The notes beneath the pieces are model-generated. The model did not search any database, was not told the DNA's origin, and was given only the letters and a program-made list of their open reading frames with translations. Positions 53,293 through 62,852 of a stretch of 64,000 nt of DNA are shown here, in pieces; position 1 is the stretch's first letter, and every line of letters begins with the position of its first letter. Both the position numbers and the translations under genes were made by a program. The DNA is taken from the NCBI RefSeq assembly GCF_900107235.1, contig NZ_FNPF01000008.1, positions 1 to 64,000 on the forward strand, written 5' to 3'. The stretch is from Citreimonas salinaria (lineage in GTDB: Bacteria > Pseudomonadota > Alphaproteobacteria > Rhodobacterales > Rhodobacteraceae).

Positions 53293-53354
53293 TGAGTCCG
53301 TCTCTGTAACCCATTGATTCTTCGTGGGCGAAGGGGTGTCCCACCGTGGGACAC
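53293..53354 (-). repeat. 62-nt palindromic repeat, copy behind pyc
   Basis: On the minus strand it begins with the near-perfect dyad GTGTCCCACGGTGGGACA, then TTCGCCC, AATCAA, GGGTTACAGAG and ends CTCA. A copy of the same length is at 60783-60844, with about 49 of 62 positions identical without gaps. It starts 2 bases after the pyc TGA. Confidence 0.85.
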
Positions 53355-53356
53355 CC

Positions 53357-56300
53357 TCATTCCAGCTCGATCAGCAGGTCCTTGGCATCGATCTGCCCGC
53401 CCGGCTGGATGTGGATCGCCTTGACCGTCCCGTCCCGCTCGGCATGCAGGCCGGTCTCCATCTTCATCGCCTCGATGGTCAGCAGCATGTCGCCTTCCTT
53501 GACCGTCTGGCCCTGCTGGACCACGACGCTGGCCACCACGCCGGGCATCGGCGCGCCCACGTGGTTCGGGTTGCCCAGCTCGGCCTTGGGCCGCGCGCCG
53601 CTGACGGCCTTGGCCTTGCGGTCGGCCACCCGGATCGTGCGCGGCTGGCCGTTCAGTTCGAAGAAGACCCGCACCTCGCCGTCGTCCTGGGTGTCGCCCA
53701 CCGCCTGCAGGCGGATCTCCAGCGTCTTGCCCGGGTCGATCTCTGCAGAGATCTCGTCGCCCTGTTCCATGCCGTAGAAGAAGGTCGGCGTCGGCAGCAC
53801 CCGCACGGGCCCGTAGGTCTCGTGGCGGCGGGCGTAGTCGAGGAAGACCTTGGGATACATCAGGTAGCCGGCGAGATCCTCGTCGTCGATCTCGCGCCCG
53901 TCCAGCGCCTTCGACGCCTCGGCGCGCGCCTCCTCGATGTCGACGGGCTTGGCGTGCTTTCCGGGCCGGTCGGTGAAGGGCTTCTCGTCCTTCAGTACCT
54001 TCTTCTGGATCGCCTTCGGCCACCCGCCCGGCGGCTGGCCGAGATTGCCGCGCATCATGTCGATCACCGAATCCGGAAAGCTCAGGTCGCGGTCCGGGTC
54101 CTCGACCTCGGCGCGGGTCAGGCCCTGGCTGACCATCATCAGCGCCATGTCGCCCACCACCTTGGACGACGGCGTGACCTTCACGATGTCGCCGAACATC
54201 CGGTTCACGTCGGCATAGGTCTGCGCCACCTCGTGCCAGCGCTCTTCCAGCCCCAGGCTGCGCGCCTGCGCCTTTAGGTTCGTGAACTGCCCGCCGGGCA
54301 TCTCGTGCAGGTAGACCTCGGACGCCGGCGCCTGCTGGGCCGATTCGAAGGCGGCGTACTGCCCGCGCACGGCCTCGAAGTAGTTGGAGATCGCGCGGAT
54401 CGCGCCGATGTCCAGCCCGGTGTCGCGCTCGGTGTGGCGGAACGCCTCGACGACCGAGCCCAACGTCGGCTGGCTGGTGTTGCCCGACAGCGCGTCCATC
54501 GCGGCATCGACCGCGTCGACGCCCGCATCGGCGGCGGCGATGATCGTGGCGATGGCAGCGCCGCTGGTATCATGCGTGTGGAAGTGGATCGGCAGCCCGA
54601 CCTCGTCCTTCAGCGCGCGCACCAGCGGGCCGGCGGCGGGCGCCTTCATCAGCCCCGCCATGTCCTTGAGGCCGAGGACGTGCGCGCCCGCGTCACGCAG
54701 CTCCTTGCCCATCGCCACGTAATATTTCAGGTCGTATTTCGCGCGGTCGGGGTCGAGGATGTCACCGGTGTAGCAGATCGTGCCTTCCAGCACCTTCCCG
54801 CTGTCCAGAACGGCGTCCATCGCCACGCGCATGTTCTCGACCCAATTGAGGCTGTCGAACACGCGGAACACGTCGACGCCGGACTCGGCGGCCTGACGCA
54901 CGAAGAACTGCACCACGTTGTCGGGATAGTTGGTGTAGCCCACCCCGTTGGCGCCGCGCAGCAGCATCTGGGTCATCACGTTGGGCAGCCGCTCGCGGAT
55001 GTCGCGCAGGCGCTGCCACGGGCATTCCTGCAGGAAGCGGTAGGCGACGTCGAAGGTGGCACCGCCCCAGCATTCGACGCTGAACAGCTGCGGCAGGTTG
55101 TGCGCGTAGGCGGGCGTCGCGCGGATCATGTCGATCGAGCGCATGCGCGTGGCCAGCAGAGACTGGTGCCCGTCGCGCATCGTGGTGTCGGTGATCAGCA
55201 GCTGCTTTTGCGCGGCCATCCAGTCGGCCACCGCCTGCGGACCCTTGTCCTCCAGCAGGGTGCGCGTGCCGGGGGCGGGCGATTCCGCACGCAGGTCGGG
55301 CATGCGCGGCGGCTTCAGGTCGGCAGCGGGGCGCGGGCGGCCCTCGACCTCGGGGTGGCCGTTGACGGTGATGTCGGCGATGTAGGTCAGCACCTTGGTG
55401 CCGCGGTCGCGCCGCTTGGCGAAGGTGAACAGCTCGGGCGTGGTGTCGATGAACCGGGTGGAATACTGGTTGGTGCGGAAGGTCTCGTGCCGCAGCAGGT
55501 TGATGACGAACTCGATGTTCGTGGTCACGCCGCGGATGCGGAATTCGCGCAGCGCGCGGTCCATCCGGGCGATCGCCTTTTCCGGCGTCTGCGCCCAGGC
55601 GGTGACCTTCACCAGCAGCGAATCGTAGAACCGGGTGATGACGCCGCCCGCGTAGGCCGTCCCGCCGTCCAGCCGGATGCCCATACCGGTCGCGGCGCGG
55701 TAGGCGGTGATGCGGCCGTAATCGGGGATGAAGGTGTTCTGCGGATCCTCGGTGGTGATCCGGGTCTGCAGCGCGTGGCCGTTCAGGCGGATATCGTATT
55801 GCGATGCCTTGCCGGTCGCCTCGGCAAGGCTCTTGCCCTCGGCGATCATGATCTGCGCCTGCACGATGTCGATGCCGGTCACTTCCTCGGTGACGGTGTG
55901 TTCGACCTGGACGCGCGGATTGACCTCGATGAAGTAGAATTCGCCCGAATCCATGTCCATCAGGAACTCGACCGTGCCGGCGCATTCGTAGTTCACGTGG
56001 GCGCAAATCTTGCGGCCAAGCTCGCAGATCTCCTCGCGCTGGGCTTCGGACAGGTAGGGCGCGGGGGCGCGTTCCACGACCTTCTGGTTGCGCCGCTGGA
56101 CCGAGCAGTCGCGTTCGTAAAGGTGGTAGATGTTGCCCGCCTTGTCGCCGAGGATCTGAACCTCGACGTGGCGGGCGCGCTGGATCATCTTCTCGAGATA
56201 GCCTTCGCCGTTGCCGAAGGCGGCCTCGGCCTCTCGCCGGCCTTCCAGCACCTTCTCCTTCAGCTCGTCCGGGCCGTTGATCGGACGCATGCCGCGCCCG

Positions 56301-56800
56301 CCGCCGCCCCAGGATGCCTTGAGCATCAGCGGATAGCCGACCTTATCGGCCTCGCGCGCGATGGCGTCGAAATCGTCGCCCAGCACCTCGGTGGCGGGGA
56401 CGACGGGCACGCCGGCCTCGATCGCCACGCGCCGTGCGCTGGCCTTGTCGCCGAGCGCGCGCATCGTCTCGGCCCGCGGACCGATGAAGGTGATGCCGGC
56501 CTCGTCGCAAGCGTCGACGAATTCGGGGTTTTCGGACAGCAGGCCATAGCCGGGGTGGATCGCGTCGGCGCCGCTGGCTTTGGCTACACGGATGATCTCG
56601 GGGATCGACAGGTAGGCCTGCACGGGGCCGAGGCCTTCGCCGATGCGGTACGCCTCGTCTGCCTTGAAGCGGTGCAGGCCCAACTTGTCCTCTTCGGCGT
56701 AGACGGCGACCGTCTTCTTTCCCATCTCGTTGGCCGCGCGCATGATGCGGATGGCGATCTCGCCGCGGTTGGCGATGAGGATCTTGGAAAAGCTGGTCAT
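53357..56800 (-). CDS. pyc: pyruvate carboxylase
   Basis: Single-chain biotin enzyme of 1147 residues that makes oxaloacetate from pyruvate, bicarbonate and ATP. The order is biotin carboxylase (about 1-460; ILIANRGEIAIRIMRA, WGGGGRGMRPI, VQVEHTVTEEVTGIDIVQAQ), carboxyltransferase (about 535-810; DTTMRDGHQSLLATRMR, CWGGATFDVAYRFL, THDTSGAAIATI), allosteric/linker part and biotin domain with the biotinylated Lys1113 in EAMKMET. The ATG at 56800 starts MTSFSKILIANRG. It is monocistronic with a repeat directly behind. Confidence 0.97.
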   Translation of the reverse strand: MTSFSKILIANRGEIAIRIMRAANEMGKKTVAVYAEEDKLGLHRFKADEAYRIGEGLGPVQAYLSIPEIIRVAKASGADAIHPGYGLLSENPEFVDACDEAGITFIGPRAETMRALGDKASARRVAIEAGVPVVPATEVLGDDFDAIAREADKVGYPLMLKASWGGGGRGMRPINGPDELKEKVLEGRREAEAAFGNGEGYLEKMIQRARHVEVQILGDKAGNIYHLYERDCSVQRRNQKVVERAPAPYLSEAQREEICELGRKICAHVNYECAGTVEFLMDMDSGEFYFIEVNPRVQVEHTVTEEVTGIDIVQAQIMIAEGKSLAEATGKASQYDIRLNGHALQTRITTEDPQNTFIPDYGRITAYRAATGMGIRLDGGTAYAGGVITRFYDSLLVKVTAWAQTPEKAIARMDRALREFRIRGVTTNIEFVINLLRHETFRTNQYSTRFIDTTPELFTFAKRRDRGTKVLTYIADITVNGHPEVEGRPRPAADLKPPRMPDLRAESPAPGTRTLLEDKGPQAVADWMAAQKQLLITDTTMRDGHQSLLATRMRSIDMIRATPAYAHNLPQLFSVECWGGATFDVAYRFLQECPWQRLRDIRERLPNVMTQMLLRGANGVGYTNYPDNVVQFFVRQAAESGVDVFRVFDSLNWVENMRVAMDAVLDSGKVLEGTICYTGDILDPDRAKYDLKYYVAMGKELRDAGAHVLGLKDMAGLMKAPAAGPLVRALKDEVGLPIHFHTHDTSGAAIATIIAAADAGVDAVDAAMDALSGNTSQPTLGSVVEAFRHTERDTGLDIGAIRAISNYFEAVRGQYAAFESAQQAPASEVYLHEMPGGQFTNLKAQARSLGLEERWHEVAQTYADVNRMFGDIVKVTPSSKVVGDMALMMVSQGLTRAEVEDPDRDLSFPDSVIDMMRGNLGQPPGGWPKAIQKKVLKDEKPFTDRPGKHAKPVDIEEARAEASKALDGREIDDEDLAGYLMYPKVFLDYARRHETYGPVRVLPTPTFFYGMEQGDEISAEIDPGKTLEIRLQAVGDTQDDGEVRVFFELNGQPRTIRVADRKAKAVSGARPKAELGNPNHVGAPMPGVVASVVVQQGQTVKEGDMLLTIEAMKMETGLHAERDGTVKAIHIQPGGQIDAKDLLIELE

Positions 56801-56945
56801 TGACGTCTTCCCGGCCTGGGGCCCCGCGAACGGCGCGGAGCAAGGGGTTCCTGAGATACCGGCCCGCACGGGGTCGGTGCTCGTGTTTGCGGCGGTGCAG
56901 CGTCGCGGACTTGGCGATGCTGCATCGCGGCGATGTTAGCGGCAA

Positions 56946-58169
56946 TCAGCCGCTGTGCAACCCATCGGCACCGGCACCCGGATTCCGCGCGCCGCCAGCG
57001 ATCGCCAAGTCGGGGAAGTCGCCCCGCCACAGCCTCGCGGCCAGGTCCGTCATCCGGTGCGCCCCGATCTGGGCCATGTTCAGGCGCATGTCCTCGGTCA
57101 GGATGTGGTGCAGATGCGCCGGCCCGCGTTCGGCCAGCGCCCCCAGCGCGTAGTGCCACGCCCGCCCCAGCATCACGAAATCCGCCCCCAGCGCCAGCGC
57201 GCGCAGCACGTCCACGCCCGACGCGACCCCGCTGTCGAAGATCAGCGGCGTGTCGGGCAGGGCGGCGCGCATCCCCGGCAGCACGTCCAGAGAAGCCGGG
57301 CCGGGCTCGAACTGCCGGCCGCCGTGGTTCGATATCCAGATTGCGTCGACACCTTCGTCCATCAGGCGGCGACCGGACACCGGGTCCATTACGCCCTTCA
57401 CGATCATCGGTCCGTCCCATTCCTCGCGCAGCGCGCGCAGGGTGTCCCAGTCGGGCGCACCGCGGATCACGTGGCCGGCATGGGCCGTGCTGTCGCGCGA
57501 AGCGCGGTCGCCGACATAGCTTTCGGGCAGGCGGATGCGCGGTTCGCCCACGCGCCATGTGCCAAGCGCCCACCGGGGACGGGTCGCCACCTCCCACACC
57601 ACGCGTGGTGTGATCCGGGGCGGCAGGGTCAGCCGCGCGCGACGTTGACGTTCGCGTCGCGAATCGTCGGGAACGTCGACGGTGAAGACCAGTGTCGAGA
57701 AGCCGGATGTCCTGGCGCGCGCCAGCATGTCGCGGCGAATCTCGGGGTCGCGCGGGCAGTACAACTGGAACCAGCCGCGCCCGCCGGTCAGCGGGCCGAT
57801 ATCCTCGGGCAGGCGCGTGGCGACGGTGGACAGCGCGTAGGGAATGCCGACCTCGTGCGCGAAGCGCGCCAGCATCGCCTCGGCTCCCGGCCAGATCAGC
57901 CCGGACATGCCCAGCGGCGCGATTCCGTAGGGGCGCGACCAGTTCTCGCCCAGGAACTGCGTGGCGAAATCCGGCGCGACCTCGCCCGGCAGGATGCCGG
58001 GCAGGAACCGCACCGCGTCCAGCGCCGCGCGGTTGGCGGCCACCTGAAGCTCGCGCCCGGTGCCGCTGTCGAGGTATTCGAATGCGAAATGCGGGATGCG
58101 CCGGCGCGCGGCGCGGCGCAGGTCGGACACGGCGGGATAGTCGAGATCGAGAGTCATCCGCGTACTCAT
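56946..58169 (-). CDS. FMN-dependent alpha-hydroxy-acid dehydrogenase (LldD/glycolate oxidase family)
   Basis: TIM-barrel flavoprotein of about 407 residues. Typical segments are FEYLDSGTGRELQVAANRAALD, GIAPLGMSGLIWPGAE, YALSTVATRLPEDI, FQLYCPRD, FTVDVPDDSRRERQ, IVKGVMDPVSGRRL and ISNHGGRQFEPGPASLD with the active-site His. Substrates of the family include L-lactate, glycolate and mandelate; the exact one is not clear. The start is uncertain: ATGs at 58169 and 58157 are both possible. Confidence 0.87.
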   Translation of the reverse strand: MSTRMTLDLDYPAVSDLRRAARRRIPHFAFEYLDSGTGRELQVAANRAALDAVRFLPGILPGEVAPDFATQFLGENWSRPYGIAPLGMSGLIWPGAEAMLARFAHEVGIPYALSTVATRLPEDIGPLTGGRGWFQLYCPRDPEIRRDMLARARTSGFSTLVFTVDVPDDSRRERQRRARLTLPPRITPRVVWEVATRPRWALGTWRVGEPRIRLPESYVGDRASRDSTAHAGHVIRGAPDWDTLRALREEWDGPMIVKGVMDPVSGRRLMDEGVDAIWISNHGGRQFEPGPASLDVLPGMRAALPDTPLIFDSGVASGVDVLRALALGADFVMLGRAWHYALGALAERGPAHLHHILTEDMRLNMAQIGAHRMTDLAARLWRGDFPDLAIAGGARNPGAGADGLHSG

Positions 58170-58302
58170 GCCCGCCCGCGCGCATTTGTCCATGCCCGCA
58201 ACACGCCGCGCCGAAGGCGTTTTCGCCGATCTGGCGAAATGGGTCGGAACAAGACGGGAACACACGCTTTCCATCCGGCCGCGCAGGGGCTAGATTGGAG
58301 GC

Positions 58303-60780
58303 ATGAGCAGCTTCGACGACATGGACGCCTTCGAGGGCGCCTCGCTGTCCGCGCGCGCGATGGCGGCGCGGCCTGCGCCGTACCTGGACGGCCTCAATCC
58401 GGCGCAACGCCAGGCGGTCGAGACGCTGGACGGCCCCGTCCTGATGCTGGCAGGCGCGGGCACCGGCAAGACCCGCGCGCTCACTGCGCGGATCGTGCAC
58501 CTGCTGTCGACCGGCCGCGCTCGACCGAACGAGATCCTGGCCGTGACCTTCACCAACAAGGCCGCGCGCGAGATGAAGAACCGCGTGGGCCAGATGCTGG
58601 GACAGCCTGCCGAGGGGATGCCCTGGCTGGGCACGTTCCACGCCATCTGCGTCAAGCTGCTGCGCCGCCACGCCGAACTGGCGGGGCTGAAGTCGAACTT
58701 CACGATTCTGGACACAGATGATCAGAAACGGACTTTGAAGCAGCTACTTCAAGCTTATGAGATCGATGAGAAACGGCATCCGCCGCGAGCAATTGCTTCG
58801 CTCTTTGATCGTTGGAAAAACAATGCGTGGACCCCCGACAGAGTGCCTGCGAAAGAGGACTCAGAATTGTGGGGAGAGCGGCTTTACTCGTCTCAGGAAA
58901 TTTCTTCAGCAACTAGGTCTTACGAGTTCAGGTCGCGAAATTGGGAAAGTGGCGCAGTAGGCCGTCGGTTAGTTACTGCGGTTGAGCTGTATGGGATGTA
59001 CCAGGCCCGTCTGAAAGAACTGAACGCCTGCGACTTCGGCGACCTGCTGCTGCACATGGTCACGATCTTCCGCAACTATCCCGACGTGCTCGAAAAATAC
59101 CAGCGCTGGTTCCGGTACATTCTTGTCGACGAGTACCAGGACACGAACGTGGCGCAGTACCTGTGGCTGCGCCTGCTGGCGCAGGGGCATCGCAACATCT
59201 GCTGTGTGGGTGACGACGATCAGTCGATCTATGGCTGGCGCGGCGCGGAGGTGGGCAACATCCTGCGCTTCGAGAAGGATTTCGAGGGCGCGCACGTGGT
59301 GCGGCTGGAACAGAACTACCGCTCGACCCCGCATATCCTCGCCGCCGCGTCGAACGTCATCCGCGGCAACGAAAGCCGGCTGGGCAAGGAGCTGTGGACC
59401 GACGCCGCCGAGGGCGAGAAGGTGCGCCTGATCGGCCACTGGGACGGCGAGGAAGAGGCACGCTGGATCGGCGAGGAGATCGAGTCGATGCAGAACGGCA
59501 CGCGCGGAATGCGGCCGTTCAGCCTCGACGACATGGCGATCCTCGTCCGCGCGTCGCACCAGATGCGCGCCTTCGAGGACCGCTTCCTGACGATCGGGCT
59601 GCCCTACCGCGTGATCGGCGGCCCGCGCTTCTACGAGCGGATGGAGATCCGGGACGCGATGGCCTACTTCCGGCTGGTCGTCTCGCCCGCCGACGATCTC
59701 GCGTTCGAGCGCGTGGTGAACACGCCCAAGCGCGGCCTCGGCGACAAGGCGCAGCAGACGATCCAGCGCATCGCGCGCGACAACGGCGTGTCGCTGCTGG
59801 ACGGTGCGGCGCTGGCGGTCGAGCAGGGCGCGATCAAGGGCAAGGGTGCCGCCGCGCTGCGCGAGCTTGTCGCCGGTCTTGCCCGCTGGGGCCGGATGAC
59901 CGGCGACAAGGACCTCTCGCACATGGAACTGGCCGAGATCGTGCTGGACGAATCCGGCTACACGGCGATGTGGCAGAACGACAAGACGCCCGAGGCGCCG
60001 GGTCGGCTGGAGAACCTGAAGGAACTCGTGAAGGCGCTGGAAGGCTTCGAGAACCTGCAGGGGTTCCTCGAGCATGTCAGCCTGGTGATGGACAACGAAT
60101 CCGACGAGGCCGGTGCGAAGGTCAGCATCATGACGCTGCACGCGGCCAAGGGGCTGGAATTCCCGGTCGTCTTCCTGCCGGGTTGGGAGGACGGGTTGTT
60201 CCCGTCGCAGCGCTCGATGGACGAGTCGGGCGTGAAGGGCCTCGAGGAGGAGCGCCGGCTGGCCTATGTCGGCATCACCCGGGCCGAAGAGGTCTGCACC
60301 ATCTCGTTCGCGGGCAACCGGCGGGTGTTCGGGCAGTGGCAGTCGCAGATGCCCTCGCGCTTCGTGGACGAGTTGCCGGCAGATCATGTCGAGGTGCTGA
60401 CCCCGCCGGGTCTGTATGGCGGCGGCTATGGCGCAAGCGGCATGGCGGCGGGCGCGTCGCCGGTGATGCGGACGGCCGCGGAATCGGACCTTCAGGACAA
60501 AGCCAGCCGCGCCGACGTCTACAACTCGCCCGGATGGCGGCGGCTGCAGGAACGCTCGGCCCAGCGGCCGGTCAGCCAGCCGCGCGAAAGCCGCCACCAG
60601 GTGATCGACCTCGAGGCGGTCAGCGCCTTCTCGGTCGGAGAGCGGGTGTTCCACCAGAAATTCGGCTACGGCGCCGTGGCCGGAATCGAGGGCGACAAGC
60701 TGGAGATCGCCTTCGAGAAGGCGGGCACGAAGAAGGTGGTGGCGCGCTTCGTGACGGCGGCGGACGACGTGCCGTTCTAG
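58303..60780 (+). CDS. UvrD/PcrA-family DNA helicase
   Basis: Superfamily 1A 3'-5' helicase of 825 residues. Motifs: Q region LNPAQRQAVETLDGPVLMLAGAGTGKTRAL (Walker A about 48-58), TFTNKAAREMK, WLGTFHAIC, DEYQDTNVAQYLWLR (about 276-290), VGDDDQSIYGWRGA, LEQNYRST, LMTLHAAKGLEFPVVFLPGWEDGLFP and a C-terminal tudor-like end. It acts in DNA repair and replication. Residues about 136-227 are coded by clearly AT-richer DNA with different codon use and seem to include an insertion of about 30 residues compared with UvrD. Confidence 0.93.
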   Translation: MSSFDDMDAFEGASLSARAMAARPAPYLDGLNPAQRQAVETLDGPVLMLAGAGTGKTRALTARIVHLLSTGRARPNEILAVTFTNKAAREMKNRVGQMLGQPAEGMPWLGTFHAICVKLLRRHAELAGLKSNFTILDTDDQKRTLKQLLQAYEIDEKRHPPRAIASLFDRWKNNAWTPDRVPAKEDSELWGERLYSSQEISSATRSYEFRSRNWESGAVGRRLVTAVELYGMYQARLKELNACDFGDLLLHMVTIFRNYPDVLEKYQRWFRYILVDEYQDTNVAQYLWLRLLAQGHRNICCVGDDDQSIYGWRGAEVGNILRFEKDFEGAHVVRLEQNYRSTPHILAAASNVIRGNESRLGKELWTDAAEGEKVRLIGHWDGEEEARWIGEEIESMQNGTRGMRPFSLDDMAILVRASHQMRAFEDRFLTIGLPYRVIGGPRFYERMEIRDAMAYFRLVVSPADDLAFERVVNTPKRGLGDKAQQTIQRIARDNGVSLLDGAALAVEQGAIKGKGAAALRELVAGLARWGRMTGDKDLSHMELAEIVLDESGYTAMWQNDKTPEAPGRLENLKELVKALEGFENLQGFLEHVSLVMDNESDEAGAKVSIMTLHAAKGLEFPVVFLPGWEDGLFPSQRSMDESGVKGLEEERRLAYVGITRAEEVCTISFAGNRRVFGQWQSQMPSRFVDELPADHVEVLTPPGLYGGGYGASGMAAGASPVMRTAAESDLQDKASRADVYNSPGWRRLQERSAQRPVSQPRESRHQVIDLEAVSAFSVGERVFHQKFGYGAVAGIEGDKLEIAFEKAGTKKVVARFVTAADDVPF

Positions 60781-60782
60781 GC

Positions 60783-60844
60783 GTGTCCCACGGTGGGACA
60801 TGTTTCGCCCCACGGGAAATCAACGGGTTACAGAGGCGGATTCA
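60783..60844 (+). repeat. 62-nt palindromic repeat, copy behind the helicase gene
   Basis: Begins GTGTCCCACGGTGGGACA, then TTTCGCCCCACGG, AAATCAA, CGGGTTACAGAG and ends TTCA. Same length and order as the copy at 53293-53354, and likewise begins 2 bases after a stop codon in the direction of the upstream gene. The rest of the gap to 61084 shows nothing else recognisable. Confidence 0.85.
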
Positions 60845-61084
60845 GGATTCGTCAACCTTCGGGCCGGATCTGAGTGGCCCCGCGCCGGTGCCGAATGTGG
60901 CTGTCGCCCTTGCGGCCGGTGTGCGTGAGCGCGGGCTCCGGCCGACCGGCAGCGGCGTCTTCTGTTCATGGTGCCCCGCTGGCGGAGGTGCGTGCCGGAA
61001 ACCGTGACGGTTTCCGCGCCGCAGCCGCCGGGCGCCGGACTGGCCGCAGGACGAACGGGGAAAGCCCCCTGCAGCCCGTCGCGT

Positions 61085-61546
61085 TCACTCGATCGGCAGG
61101 GGCGAATCCGCCTTGGGCTGGTTCATCACGATCTGGCTGTGCACCCGCGCCACCAGCGGGTTGGCCAGAAGGTCCTCGTGGATCAGGCGGTTGAGCGCCT
61201 GCAGGTCCCGGCACCAGACGCGCAGCAGGTAATCGGCCTCGCCGGTCATCGTCCAGGCCGAGGTGATCTCGGCCCGGGTGTCCAGCAGCCGGGCGAATTC
61301 GCGCGCCTGTTCGGCGCCGTGGCGCGACAGTTGCACCTGGACGAAGGCCTGCACCGCGAGGCCCAGCCGTTCCGGGGCAAGCGCCGCGCGGTAGCCCTCG
61401 ATGATGCCGGCCGCCTCGAGCCGCTGTCGGCGCCGGCCGGCCTGACTGGGCGACAGGTTCAGCCGGGCGCCCAGATCCTGCGCCGTGGCCTGCCCGTCGC
61501 GTTGCAGGGCGTCGAGAAGCGCGATGTCCACCGAGTCGAGATCCAT
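61085..61546 (-). CDS. Lrp/AsnC-family regulator
   Basis: Lrp-type regulator of 153 residues: HTH DSVDIALLDALQRDGQATAQDLGARLNLSPSQAGRRRQRLEAAGIIEGY and RAM domain AFVQVQLSRHGAEQAREFARLL ... AWTMTGEADYLLRVWCRDLQALNRLI. It is divergent from hppD, so control of aromatic amino-acid breakdown by tyrosine or phenylalanine is likely. The ATG at 61546 begins MDLDSVD; longer readings overlap the hppD region. Confidence 0.9.
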   Translation of the reverse strand: MDLDSVDIALLDALQRDGQATAQDLGARLNLSPSQAGRRRQRLEAAGIIEGYRAALAPERLGLAVQAFVQVQLSRHGAEQAREFARLLDTRAEITSAWTMTGEADYLLRVWCRDLQALNRLIHEDLLANPLVARVHSQIVMNQPKADSPLPIE

Positions 61547-61678
61547 GCGGATACTTCGCACGAACAGGCGTCCGGACGCAATCGCGTCGCATCCGGCGTC
61601 AGAATCGACACGCCAATGCGCAGCAGCCGCGTGCGGGCCAACATATATCTGTTCCAAATCCAGACAGGAGGAGAGACC

Positions 61679-62776
<1,098 letters not shown>

Positions 62777-62852
62777 CGATTGCGGCGGGCGGCGCTAAGG
62801 ACGCGGCCCGCCTTTCCCTTGCAGCCCCTTGCGGCGGGGGCGGCTCGAAGGA

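Noticed and set aside
54305-56803. Open frame of over 800 codons on the plus strand opposite pyc
   Set aside because: Antisense shadow of pyruvate carboxylase; composition is typical of reverse reading of GC-rich codons and no domain is recognisable.
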